A stretch of 64,000 nucleotides of DNA from Sipunculus nudus. Its lineage: Eukaryota; Annelida; Sipuncula; Golfingiida; Sipunculidae. The stretch covers positions 27,023,519 to 27,087,518 of the forward strand of contig CM049306.1 of the NCBI GenBank assembly GCA_026874595.1, given 5' to 3'. The position numbers were made by a program, and so were the translations under genes. Position 1 is the stretch's first letter. Every line of letters begins with the position of its first letter. The notes beneath the pieces were generated by a model. That model ran no database searches. It was given only the letters and a program-made list of their open reading frames with translations, and was not told the origin of the DNA. This document shows, one piece after another, positions 22,628-33,843 of the stretch.

Positions 22628-24170
22628 CAGAGTTGGGTCCAAATACTTTTAAAGTAATCGATTACACATAAATTACTTTTTAAAATATTCAATTACAATT
22701 ACAATTACTTATTAAAGTAATTGCAATTACTTTTTCAATTACTTTTGTGTTTAAAGGCTATTAACATTATGATAGTAACAACAACCGGATCAGATATTTG
22801 TGTGAGCTCTTAAATTTCTGTCACGTGGCAATCGCAACAATGACTAAATGAATTTATTTAAATAAATGTATTCAATTTTTTTAATTAAGTGAATTTAGCT
22901 TGAAAGCTCTCTGAGACAGCATGTATTCCTTCATCAACATTCTGGATCACCCGATCTTGAATATTACCAGAATTCTGATCAAATTAATTGAATTAATAAT
23001 CAAACTATTTGGTAAGAACTGGAAATATATCAATCCACGCCGAGAAATGAGTGTCACAATTCAAAATTGATGGGTGCATCACAGGTCAGGTGTGTCTCCT
23101 ATAAATCAGGAGGCTCAAATTAGGCAACACTTTTGATTAAAATCCATGCAGTGTCAACTTGCATCCCATTTGAAAACTGATGCTAAAGTGTCCTCCAGTA
23201 ACAGGTAATAATGGTATTGATTGCCAAAATGGAACATAATCAATCAAACAAAACATTATGGCATTCCAACTTACCTCTTACATTTACTGGATTGTTCTTA
23301 GATGTTACCCTAACCATCCACAAAATTCATCAAAACCTTTCTTTAACTGTTTTGAGTAAAGTTGCTTATAGACAAACCCAACGAATGGCAAAACAAATGA
23401 TCACTGCAACCATGTGAAATTATAATTAAAGGGACCTTTTACAAGCAAAGTACAATAAATAAAAGGCAGTATAGTGTTTTATCCTCAAAATATTATGGTA
23501 TCTGCCAATATTATGTTCTGGAACCACTGCTTTCTCCTTTGCACAAATCAAATTAAACTTGTGCCAGTTGATTCTTTCAGTGGTGCCAAATATAAACATA
23601 GGGCACATACCACCTGGTGGCTGTACCAAGCAATTTCACAAATCAAGAATTTCCAGTCTTACAACTTTCTTCTCCTTAGCTGAGAGTTGTCATGCATGCA
23701 CAAGATGAGACCTCTGGCAGTATGATGAACAATCACATGTGGACTGTGTATACTGACATACCTAACCATACCACAATTAACACGTAAATTGGAGATAATT
23801 AGTCAATGTGCAAGGAAAGTTTTGTTGGGAAAACTTTTATATTCAGAGAAAATGGATAGCATGAGATAAAACACATTACTTCAATTTTTTATGGGATGTA
23901 GAAGTAAATGAGTTGTTCAGTGCTTACAGCCATGGAAAATTTTGGTTGTTCTACAGGTATGCTTCAATATATCTTAAAGTTTGATGGCATTATACTTTAG
24001 AGTAATTGAAAAGTAATTGTTTAAACAATTACTTTTTAAAAGCAACATTGGATTACAATTACAATTACTTTCTATGATAAGAAAAAATAATCGATTACAA
24101 TTACAATTTCTTGAAAAAGTAATTGTAATCACAATTACTTCAATTACAATTACTTTTGGACCAAACACTG
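22628..24170. mobile_element. hAT-type non-autonomous element
   Basis: An 8-bp duplication GTTAATAC lies at 22620-22627 and 24171-24178. The ends are CAGAGTTGGGTCC on the left and, inverted, CAGTGTTTGGTCC on the right. Both ends run into long AATTACAATTACTTTT-type tracts (22.66-22.75 and 24.0-24.16 kb) that are mutually complementary and partly self-complementary. The 8-bp duplication and CAG(T/A)GTT ends are hAT-superfamily features. The 1.54-kb length and lack of a transposase frame make it non-autonomous. It sits in PEBP intron 2. Confidence 0.85.
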
Positions 24171-24461
24171 GTTAATACTAATGATTAACTTGTTGATGCA
24201 CATAAGAAGCAAAACTGTAACCATATTTCAGTGGGCAAGACATGTGCTTTTATTTGCCTTGGTAGACATTCAAAGCTGCAAAACTGCAAGTATGATACAG
24301 TATATAAGCCTCCTACAGGGGTTAATTCTTTTCCTCAACCATCTTTTGTAATATTTAACATCATCGTACCATATTAAGTAAAAGATGATATTCAATTATT
24401 ATTATTTATGATGACACTGAAATCTACTTTGTGTTATGAATTACGTGTAAAAAATGTTTAC

Positions 24462-24515
24462 CTGTGTTGGGGTCATTACATCTCCTGGATTCACCTCTTT
24501 ATCTCCAAATTTAAT
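24462..24515 (-). CDS. PEBP1: PEBP family protein, exon 2
   Basis: 54 bases, phase 0 at both ends, between a TTTTAG acceptor and GTAAAC donor on the minus strand. It encodes IKFGDKEVNPGDVMTPTQ. (L/M)TPTQ is the conserved PEBP step before the SW..L....YTL strand, and the V/I-x-(F/Y)-G-x-x-x-V-x-x-G pattern before it is also family-typical. It joins exons 1 and 3 without a frame change. Confidence 0.92.
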
Positions 24516-25826
24516 CTAAAACAAGACGAAGTACATTTAGTTGATAACACTGTACTGAACATGTTAAACTGACAAAAGATGTTGTAGTCAATAACCTCAC
24601 AACCCTGAACTAACAAATTAATACTGGCCCCCTTTAGACCCCCCATATGTCATTTACCGTTTTACCAAGCATCAACAATTGGCCTATATCCATGAACTCT
24701 ATGTGACCTTAATTGCATATTCATTCAATGAATAATCATAAGCACTGCACTAACAAGCCACCAATCAGGTGACGGTAAACATTGTAAAGCGTCAATCATC
24801 TGATGAAAACAAAATTTGCATAATTTGACTGAGCTCTGTCAAACAAAACAAGTGTAGTCTGTACCAGTCCCCATATCAGCATGTTTTCCCGGGATATTTT
24901 TTTTATACAAAGGTGACAGTATAAAAAGTCCTAGGTTAAAGGTTGCAAGAGTCATTCCTCCTACTACCAAGTGAATAATAATGGCCTACCTGGCACGAAA
25001 TTTTTTTATGACAAATAATCTAAAATATGGCAAGACAGTTCACAATGACTGTGAAAGAGTCATCAATACTGACAATAGAGAACAGCAATTCCAGTTGATG
25101 ATGGACGTCAGTCAATACAACATACGTCATCGACCTTTGTGAGGTCATTATTGATTTGTAAATAATACCATGGGGCTAGACCTTCTGTGTACGAGCGTTT
25201 TGGAATCTTGTTATAATTACATGTATTAGGTCAAAAGGGCGGAGCATATGGACTGTGGTGGATAGGTAAATTAACAGAGGTTCACCACTAAAGTGAAATG
25301 TTTCAAATAGATTTTTTTAGTAATATATGATATTAACATTTTAATTCTTTCTTCATACAGACTCTTGGGTGGGCGTGGCATTCTTTTTAATGATTCTGGA
25401 AATTATATATGTAGGCATGCATAAGCCTGGATGCTAACACCAACTTTAATTATCAGATTATAATTTATAGACAATAGTAAGCTGTGTACAAAAAACTAAA
25501 ATAGAAAGCTTCCAGGAAACTCGATATTATCGGTTGTTTCATACCAAATGGACCATGGCAATGCATACCAATAGATCACAGTAGCGTTATAATCTGACAT
25601 CACAGAGCCAGCTGGTTGTGTCTGGCAGGTGTCGCCTGTCATTTCACAGTCTGGTAAACTGTTGCAAGGCCGCGCCCCCCGGGCGTATCGTTATGAAGAT
25701 TTGCACTAAAGCCAGTAAAGGTCTTTAATTCACGCACAAACATCGTTTGACATGCATCAATTTTCGATTAAAAACGAAGATCTTACTTATGTTTAGAGGT
25801 TGAAACCACAATCAGACATACAATAC
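24516..25826 (-). other. PEBP intron 1
   Basis: No repeat family recognised. GC rises towards 25.66-25.69 kb (GGCCGCGCCCCCCGGGC), probably part of the promoter-proximal region. Confidence 0.45.
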
Positions 25827-25898
25827 CGTTAGTTTAGACGTCGGGCACCTGATATTCATATCAGTTGGCACCGACTCGGCTTCAAACGCGGCCTCCAT
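25827..25898 (-). CDS. PEBP1: PEBP family protein, exon 1 (start)
   Basis: The ATG at 25898-25896 begins 24 codons, MEAAFEAESVPTDMNIRCPT then SKLT, ending in phase 0 at a GTATTG donor. The E..VP(D/T)..(N/D)..P(T/S)..L.V.(Y/F) pattern is the usual PEBP N-terminus. A stronger-looking GTATGT eight bases further on would break the frame with exon 2, so GTATTG is chosen. Exons 1-5 sum to 558 bases, exactly 186 codons with the stop. There is no signal peptide, in keeping with a cytosolic protein. Confidence 0.88.
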
Positions 25899-26273
25899 GA
25901 TCAGTGATGATGACAGCTTTGGCTAATTATGAAAACAAGGATTGGTTAATGGATACGGAATTTATGGAATATCATCGAACTCAAATGTTTGATCGCAAAG
26001 ATAATAAAAATACTTATAAATATACATTATTTAACCTCATAAATATTTAAATATTACCGTAAAAATTGTATGCATAAATAATTATTTTCAAATTTTTCGA
26101 ATTATAAGCAATGATTCGAGTATTTGTATTACCGGATGTAGAATGACGTCACGTAGAGTAGATCTAAAAATTGTAGGATGGAAAGAAGGTAGCTCCCAGG
26201 TACACTATCAAATTATGCGATTTCTGATTTGAGAATTTGGTTTTTCCGTTTGTTTTCTGGACCTTACATACAG
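25899..26273. promoter_or_regulatory. Probable divergent promoter region (PEBP - / ZRANB1 +)
   Basis: PEBP translation starts leftward at 25898. To the right, CTTACATACAG|GTATGT at 26263-26279 is a strong splice donor on the plus strand. It could close a non-coding first exon of ZRANB1, whose first coding exon is preceded by an acceptor at 36171-36172. This is inference: no TATA box or initiator is clear, and only a transcript would show it. Confidence 0.35.
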
Positions 26274-26280
26274 GTATGTA

Positions 26281-27044
26281 TTAACCTATTCAAACCAGCG
26301 TCAAACATATCAGTGCAGTTATTGATTTTGTCCATCCGAGCTCTGATAGATTTTGTGTTTTGGTTCGGTGGTGTATGTTTGTTTTGGTTTCTGCTGCGGA
26401 TGTCATGTAACCTGTACGTGCAGCTGACCTCCAGTGACTAACATTGTTTATCCTTGCCCTATATATGCACATCTTCTGACGCAGTATAACTACATTGACT
26501 CAAGCATGAGCAAATTCCATTTTGTCGGAGACGTAAGGCAGTGGTAATGATTGCTCTGGTTTTAATTTATCAGTCCATTTCTTGCTCACAATGCCAGAGA
26601 GTGCATTGTGGTTTCACTTTCATAACTGCTGTTTCAGCCTGACCACAGCCACAGGGATTTATGATTTTTATCACAAAGTTTAGGATTTGTTCTTGTATTG
26701 ATTTTTATTTTTATTTTTTTGAGGCTGTACAAAGCAGATTTGACTAATTATTTTCTAACCAAAATATTAATTTATTAATATTATTATTTTCATACAAAAT
26801 TCCCCAGATGGATTTTGCACACACCTGAAGAAAGTACTTAACAGTATAAAAAGAGGAGGGGCCCACTAAGCTGAATTGGACTTGCTAGAGTATGACTTAA
26901 TATGCTGGTTTGGGTTTGTTCAGGCGTCAAAATCAGTAATAGTGTATTTTAGGTGGTTTTTTTTGTAAGGCTTGTTAACCCTATTTTTTGCATTATTTCT
27001 AAAATTTGATTATTTAATAAGAAGGAGAAATGTATACTTGTATA
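26281..27044. other. Unassigned sequence right of the promoter
   Basis: No motif or repeat family recognised. The short frames here (26229-26441 on +, 26290-26472 on -) lack any known domain. Confidence 0.3.
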
Positions 27045-27252
27045 AGAATATAGCATCACCAAAATTTTTGCAAATAATTAGTCATCTGAAAAACTCTATC
27101 GGATTTTGTTTATTTTTTTCTAACTGCATTTTCTTAGACTTTATAGGGAAAAAGCTAAAAAAAAGCTTTAAAAATCTTCTTCTCCAAAACTGTCCAGCCA
27201 TATTATCCAATATTTCACAGAAATGATCCCTGGAACAATCTCTCTCAAGTTT

Positions 27253-29864
27253 TTAGCTCAGCTGACTATAAGACATCTGAGCTATAGTCGTGGTCCATTG
27301 TCCGTCGTCCGTCCGTCCGTCTGTCCGTAGATGTGGCACGTTTTGAAACCGTAAGACCTAGGAATCCAAAATTCAGCATAATATTAGATGTCCCCAAGAT
27401 CTCCTACCAAGCCGAAAACTGGGTCTTTGCGACTTCATTCCTTTGAGAAATTAAGGAAAAACCTCAATTTTTTATTAAAAACCTATTTTCACACTTCAGG
27501 ACTGCCTAATATCAAAACCACTCATCTGTTTTTCCTCATATTTCCTATAAATAATCCTCTATATAATTCCTATGTACATGCCAGAAATAAGGTCTGTATT
27601 ATATAATTTAAAAAAGTTATGGGCCCAAACATAATGCATTTTGTAAATAATCAGGAAAGAAATTTTAGTACTTAACACAAAACTTGTTAAAGCTAACCAC
27701 TTTTTTTCCAGTAATATTACTTTTATTAATCAAAATTAAATTGTATACCCAAAATTAGATCAAAATCTTTTAAATTTTTTAAAATATTAGCAAAAATAAA
27801 AAATTGGTACCTTAAATTTTGCCAAACTTTGACCATGGCAAGTTTTTTTGCTGTAACTGCTGTGGATTTAATTTTCACAGCATGTTTTTGTTAGCATTTC
27901 AACTGTTAACACCAAAAATTTGAAACCAGTTGATCAAAAACTGTAGATTTAATTCAAGTTTTCAAGCACCATGTCACATATTGCTAGTGTTATGCAGTTT
28001 GCTAGAGCTCAGCTCCCAAGCTTCAGCTCTAAGTTCCTTAATTTTGGCATACAGTTAGATTTCTCCAAAATCCCCTACCATGCCAAGAATTTGGTCACTA
28101 GGACTTAATTCCTTCGAGATATCAATGAAAAACTTCATTTTTCCATTAAAAACCCATTGTTACACTTTAAGACTGCCTAATATCAAAACCACTGATCTGA
28201 CTTTGATCATATATAATATACATATTTTTCTATACATTCGCTATGCACATGCCAGAAATGATGTCAGTATTGTGTATTTTTTTTAAGTTATGGGCCCAAA
28301 CATAATGCACTTTGTAAAAAATCAAGAAATATATTTACTCCCTTAACAAGGGCATTGCTGAAGCTAGAGATTTTATTGTCAGGGATGTAACATTATTTAA
28401 TCAAGATTCAATTGAATACCCAAAATTAGTTCTGAATTTTTCAAATTTTATAAGTTATTAGTATAAATATAAAATTAGTACCTTAAATTTTGCCCAACTG
28501 TGACCATGGCACGTTTGTTTCCTGAGAGCACTGTTGATATAATTTTCATATCATGCACACATAAGGATTTCAGCTATTTAGTTTAGAAAGCTGAAAGAAA
28601 TTGGCCAAATATTGTAGCTTTTATTAATGTTTTTTATGAGACCCTGTCAGACTTTGGCTCTCTCCAGCCCCTCTTGAGTCACCTGTATGTTGACCTTGTT
28701 GACCTTTCATCAAATTATGCACGCTTGAGGCAAGAATCCAGGCAGCTTATGGCCAGCCACAGTTGATCCAGGTGTCCAACCCAACTCATCTAGTAGTTTT
28801 AACCAACAACATAACAATAAACAATAAATTAATAAATTTTTCTTGGTTTTTAATTACAAATTAAAGAAAAATAGAAAAGGAATTTGTTAGTTTATAATAA
28901 CAGGAAATTAACTTGCAGTTACTGATGATATAAGAATCTTGTATCGATGGGTAGAATGTCACATATTCCAAATAACACCATGCAGTCACCTATGGCATTT
29001 TTCAGTTCATTTTTAATGATAAAGAAGTAAATCATTTTATTCATTACTAATCATTAGGGATTATATGAAGGAAATTAATGATAGACAAAGATGCAGTTGA
29101 TAATATTAATCTAGATTCCTACTGTGTCTAGTGTGTACATTGATGTGAAATTAGTCCAAAATGAATTTTTTACAGTTATTTTTTAATATAAATAAAAGCC
29201 ATAAAACCAGATACTTATGATCATTATTTAAATGTGTGAATTTTGTATATTCTGGATTCTCAAAATCATTGTTTGGTGAAAACTGAATAAATACCAGACA
29301 TGGTGCAAATACTTTGTAATTGTATTTAAATACGAATATGATTATGTACTCCATTATAAAATTTCTTGCATAAAGAATGGGAATTCAGGTAAAAATGAAA
29401 GTATATGAATACTCGTGCAAATACTTTCAAAATGTATTCATGAATGCATTCATGAATATATTCTTTAATATTATTTTAATAATCATATCAGTTATATTTC
29501 ATTTTAAAAAATCATATGATTCTCTTATTATTTTTAATAAAAATTATATTTGGGACAATATTTGTAATTTTTTTAATAAATAGTTAAACTCTTATATTAT
29601 ATGTTCTGCTTATAAGTTATATGGCCAAGTCAAAATCTGTGTGACAATAGCACTCCATTTGTTAATAAAATAAATGAAATCAATCCTCTTCCCTGTCTCC
29701 AAAGATACTATCAAAATCATACATAAGCTAAACACCCACAACTCATAATACAGCTTATATTTATTACCACACAAAACCAGCATGTGCCTCATTTCTAAAA
29801 AATATTTTTTTATTTTTTTATCATATATAACAGCTGAGCGTCGTGACCCATAGGTCCCTTGTTT
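27253..29864 (+). mobile_element. AGCTCAGCTGA-family element, copy A (complete)
   Basis: The 5' end is TTTTTAGCTCAGCTGAC with its hairpin partner, TATAGT and a GTCCGTCCGTCC tract. The 3' end is CAGCTGAGC, the inverted 5' arm, then GTGACCCATAGGTCCC and CTTGTTT. The uninterrupted LE copy reads CTCAAGTTTGTTCAAATGG where this element interrupts CTCAAGTTT...TAATGG, so insertion was into a T-rich site. The core holds diverged ~650-800 base units, each with CCTAATATCA AAACCACTGATC and TTTGCCCAACT(T/G)TGACCATGGCA. No gene inside. Confidence 0.8.
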
Positions 29865-29911
29865 TAATGGTTCCAGTTCGGAGATTTTTGGCCGAGTTAA
29901 AGGAGGTTGAA

Positions 29912-31599
29912 CTACTGTATTTATGCGTGTATAAGACGACCCCCCCCCAATGTTCAGCCTCAAATTTTGGTTCAAATTATTTTTCAGCATCTTAAGTTGG
30001 AGCTGCCAGCTACTGACTATCACTTTGTTAGCATAATGATCACTTTAACACTGATGATTGAAATGGGATTTTATAATTTTTGATTCTTAAAATGGTCAGT
30101 GGTATATTTTTTTTATGATGCTACAAGTGAAAACAGGAAAGTTATATATAAAGGTATGGAGCAGACCAAAACGGAATTAATTAAACATATCAAAGAATGA
30201 GAATTATGCAACAATTCAAATTAATATCATAAGAGACATCAAAGGGTCAATTTTAGGGCCCAAATTTGGGTAATAAATTATTATCAAGGAGATGGCACCC
30301 ACTAAGAATTAACATGTCAAGAGAATGTGCATTACAGGGCACTGACACCTTCCTCTTTGAAAAAGATCATTTTATTTCAAAGAAATGTCAGTCTTTTGCA
30401 TAATTTGAGGGAGATCACCCAAAACACCAACTGCATATCAGTGTCCACATCCACAAGTGGCTTAAGGTAGACAAGTGACAGCGCACGAAACCAAGGCTTC
30501 CATGATACTCTAGTTAACCAAGCTTCCTCATTTATTATTCCATGTTAATCTTAAACTATCGAAAATTACATTTTCCTGGCCTGTCCACAACCATGTCACC
30601 TTCACCTAATTTATACTCACCAAATCCGGGGTTTAGTTATAAAATTGTGAGGAAATTCGTCATATTTATATCCCGCGGAAACTCAGTTCCTTTCTTGAAC
30701 TTTGTTGACCCTTTATAATACATTCAATTCTTGACGTAGTCCAAAAAATCAAGCTTGACAAACATTGAATTTCGCGTCACCTGAGGAAAGGACGCATCAT
30801 ATTTATAATTATAAAGCGCTACTGGTTTTCTTGTAATCGAAGTGCCATGTGCTTGCCTCCATGTATGTCAGTGTGCAAGCCAGCTGACAGTGTCCACATT
30901 CACTGGACTCGTGAACATTTTACGCGGTAAATACGGCACTTTATGAAAAAATCATCCTTGTATTAATATGCATATTACGTGCTACTGGATGGCATGAGCA
31001 AGTTCCCAGCATCCCGTGCGCGAGAGCTGAACTATCGGATCTTAAGTATATGGGTAAGCCCCACAAGCTGATAGCGGCATCGAAAATTATATCACTGCGT
31101 ACAAGTTTAAAGTGAATGCCAAGATATTTCTGGCAAAATAGTCTTTAAAACTTATTTATTTTCAGGATTGGGAATTCCGTTTCGGTCTGTCAGTTCCGCG
31201 ATTCTGTCCGCGATCGCGGGAAATCACTGGCTTTACTGTCAGAAGGGCTCTCATATATTGATTCCGTTAAAATTCCTGTGTCAATGCAGCAAGGGCAAAC
31301 CTTTTCTTATCAATTATTTAACTATGTGCGCATGTAAATCTGATGTATAAACGATTAATATAAACGAAAAACAAAGCACTGTAATGTTCTTTATTTAGTG
31401 TACATTACCACCATACGGACATGATCACCGGTAATCACGCCGTCCAGTTCAACTGACGTAATAATGCTGATTGCCGTAAATTATCCTCGGCGGCCCTGAG
31501 GACGCTGAAAAACTTGTACCCTTGTATAAGACAGCCCCCCTTCTTTGCCAAATATTTTTAGGATAAAATTTGTTGTCCTGTACATGAACAAATACGGTA
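29912..31599. mobile_element. TIR-like element inserted in LE
   Basis: The left end ACTGTATTTATGCGTGTATA and following AGACGAC match the inverted right end ACCGTATTTGTTCATGTACA and following GGACAAC at about 20 of 27 positions. LE sequence flanks both sides. A GTATAAGAC(G/A)(A/G)CCCCCC phrase occurs directly repeated near both ends (29928 and 31521). No clear target duplication. The 60-residue frame at 31168-31350 has no known domain. Confidence 0.45.
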
Positions 31600-31740
31600 A
31601 GTAATTTGTCCAAAAAAAGAACACTAAAATTTAAATCTCAGAAATGGCTAGAGCTATAATCACCAAATTTTATTCCAATGTTTGTCACATATGTCATATC
31701 TGAAATTGAGGTATTGGTGGCGCCTTCTACATTGATCTGT

Positions 31741-32176
31741 TTTATACAAGTGAAAATGTAATTTTAAACTCTTCTAGCTTATACACTGATTTATGATGAA
31801 ACGGTTAAGCTGATTGGTTTAAACTTTACAAGAATTATTCTATGGTAGGGTTCTGCCAGTTTTATAAGATTAGATTGGGTAAATACAGCTTTAAAAAAGC
31901 ATTGTAGCCAATTGAAAAAGGCTTTCTCTGTTTGAAAACAGATTTGACGACATGCTGAGTTTCAGCAGCCAAGTGAAGAGGTCACTCAGTACAACCAGGT
32001 GGAGTCCAGACATCACCATGGCAACTGACCTGGCTCCTAGACAATGTGTCTAGACGTCAAGACACAGTGTCTAGATGTCTAGACACAATGTCCAGATGCA
32101 GAATTCCCAGATTATTGGAACTATATCTTTCAGTTGATTGAAAAAAGATTTGTCATCTAAAAAAATTATTGGAATT
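31741..32176. other. Spacer with a GTCTAGAC palindrome cluster
   Basis: No gene. At 32046-32095 the words GTGTCTAGA, TCTAGACAC and AGACACA recur. GTGTCTAGATGTCTAGACAC at 32067-32086 is a perfect palindrome apart from its 2-base loop. Confidence 0.5.
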
Positions 32177-32830
32177 TTAGCAAACCAGTGAGCTTATGCA
32201 ATGTTGCTGCATCGTCCATTGTGGGTCGTCTCTAGTTAACCATACCTATTTCAAAAATGGCAGGAGCTAGCATCACCAAATTTTTTTGCAAATTATCAGT
32301 CATCAGTCATCATTTGTTAATTTTTTTTCTATCTGCATTTTCTTAGATTTTGGCACAGCATCTCTGTTCATCTGCCTTGGGATAAAAATACTCATATCTC
32401 TGCATTGGTTGGACTTATTGACCTGAAATTTTGCATGTTTATACATCTTGGACAGCTTTCTGGATTTTGTGGTAGGTGGTGCAACCTACATACACATTTC
32501 GGCTGCAGACATCCAGGCTATTATGCAACACACCTCACTCTATTTCCCCTTTCCACTCAATCCATGACTCACTTTGACCATCCCACTTTGATTTTGGCGG
32601 ATACAAGTAGTCGCTTGTTGACTACCCGTATTCTAGTTTTTGTGTTGTGTGCACCCATGCTAGAATTTCGGCAGTGATGTTTGTTTAATTGTTTCTTGTT
32701 CTAAGTGTTTAGTACTTGCATTGTTCATATACATGTTACACATGTTCTTGAAAAGTAATGGTCCAGCATTGAAGCATTATACCTGGTGTAATCTCATTGC
32801 ACAAGTTCGCATTAGGCCTGTAGGCCTTGT
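32177..32830 (+). mobile_element. LE copy with large internal deletion
   Basis: Has the LE 5' end (TTTAGCAAACCAGTGAGCTT) and 3' end (AAGTTCGCATTAGGCCTGTA plus GGCCTTGTT). After the TGCATTTTCTTAGATTTTG phrase at about 32350 it jumps straight to the last core unit (CACAGCATCTCTGTTCATCTG), then CTAG and the 3' extension. It confirms both LE ends. Confidence 0.75.
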
Positions 32831-33043
32831 TATGTGACTTAATGCTGCTTAAATTTATGGAAAAAATACCAATCAGTATATAATAAAGGGGAGAGATGCT
32901 TTTGAAATAGACCCTATGGTGTCTCTGTTGTAAATACAGAGACTGTTTCATACTTTCGATAGGTGACGGGGATACTGTCAATCCATTTTTAACATAAATA
33001 CCGTAAACTTGGCTGGTATTTTGCTATTCATGAGGATGTAGCC

Positions 33044-33839
33044 TGTTACAGAACCTAATATAAACAGATCACATATGGGTGATGAACACAAATTTTGTAA
33101 TGGAGATCAGATTCTGTAACACTAGGCAGCTGGAAATGTCTAGGGGAATAAATAAAGAAGTCGGTGGTTTTTTGTTAACAAATAACTATAATTTATTCCT
33201 AAAACAATCCTAACAATACAATACACTAAATCCATACAATTATACAGTGAAACGGCGGTATAGCAACAAGTCAATACGGTCACACAGAAAGATAATGGTA
33301 CAATATGTCACCAAAATAAGTCCTTTGAATGTAAGCTCTCGGAGAATGACAGTCCAGTGGAAAGTTCTTGAAACAACACAGAATGTAAACTGAAGTCCAG
33401 TGTATAAAATCCAGGAAAGTTCTTGAAATATATATAATTGACGCATTCGTCGAATAAGATCTTTAGAATCTGACACATGCTTCTGCGTCTGCTGGTATCT
33501 GCTCTGCTGTCTGCCCTGTTAAGATGTTAAAACAATAACAAAAAACCACTGAGATAAATCCTGTAAACAATGTACTGTAAACAACATGTAATCTTGTAAA
33601 CAATGTATGATAAAACAGTGTCCAGGTCAAGGCCTAATAAATTTGAAAACTATTAAGCATCCCAGAAGAGCCCCCAATTTTATGTTACGGAGGCAAATTG
33701 TTGAGGGGAAAAATTCTGGGCCAATCCCGGAGTTGAAATCAGGTCGGTGGCGCACTAGTCCGGCGTACCAACGGCTTCGCTAGCAAAGCAAGCTTCACTA
33801 GCGAGACAGTTCGGTCCGCTTTTATGTCACCCCGTAACA
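33044..33839 (-). mobile_element. TGTTAC...GTAACA element with 4-bp duplication and tRNA-Pro-like primer site
   Basis: AGCC stands at 33040-33043 and 33840-33843. The element starts TGTTACAG and ends CCGTAACA. On the minus strand a 158-bp block (33839-33682) is bounded by TGTTACGGGG and CTCCGTAACA. Six bases later comes TGGGGGCTCTTCTGGGAT (about 33675-33658), which differs at two positions from the tRNA-Pro primer-binding site of many retroelements. This suggests a short LTR plus leader, as in a miniature LTR retroelement. However, the other end is an unrelated 80-bp TGTTAC..GTAACA block, not a matching LTR, and no gag/pol is present. A DNA-transposon origin remains possible. Confidence 0.5.
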
Positions 33840-33843
33840 AGCC

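Larger units (their letters stand above)
27045..31740 (+). mobile_element. Fragmented LE copy split by two insertions
   Basis: LE sequence is recognisable in three pieces. 27045-27252 matches LE from the AGCATCACCAAA..TTTTTGCAAATAAT phrase to ATGATCCCTGGAACAATCT. 29865-29911 resumes at AATGGTTCCAGTTCGGAGAT. 31600-31740 resumes at AAATTTAAATCTCAGAAA and runs to GAGGTATTGGTGGCGCC. An AGCTCAGCTGA element fills the first gap and a TIR-like element the second. The 5' end and the downstream part of LE are missing. Confidence 0.7.

Noticed and set aside
29610-30023. 137-residue minus-strand frame
   Set aside because: It crosses the junctions of copy A, LE and the TIR-like element, so it cannot be one ancestral gene.
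33682-33839. tRNA-derived SINE or tRNA gene near the tRNA-Pro-like motif
   Set aside because: No A and B box pair or cloverleaf can be drawn; only the 18-base primer-site-like string matches.
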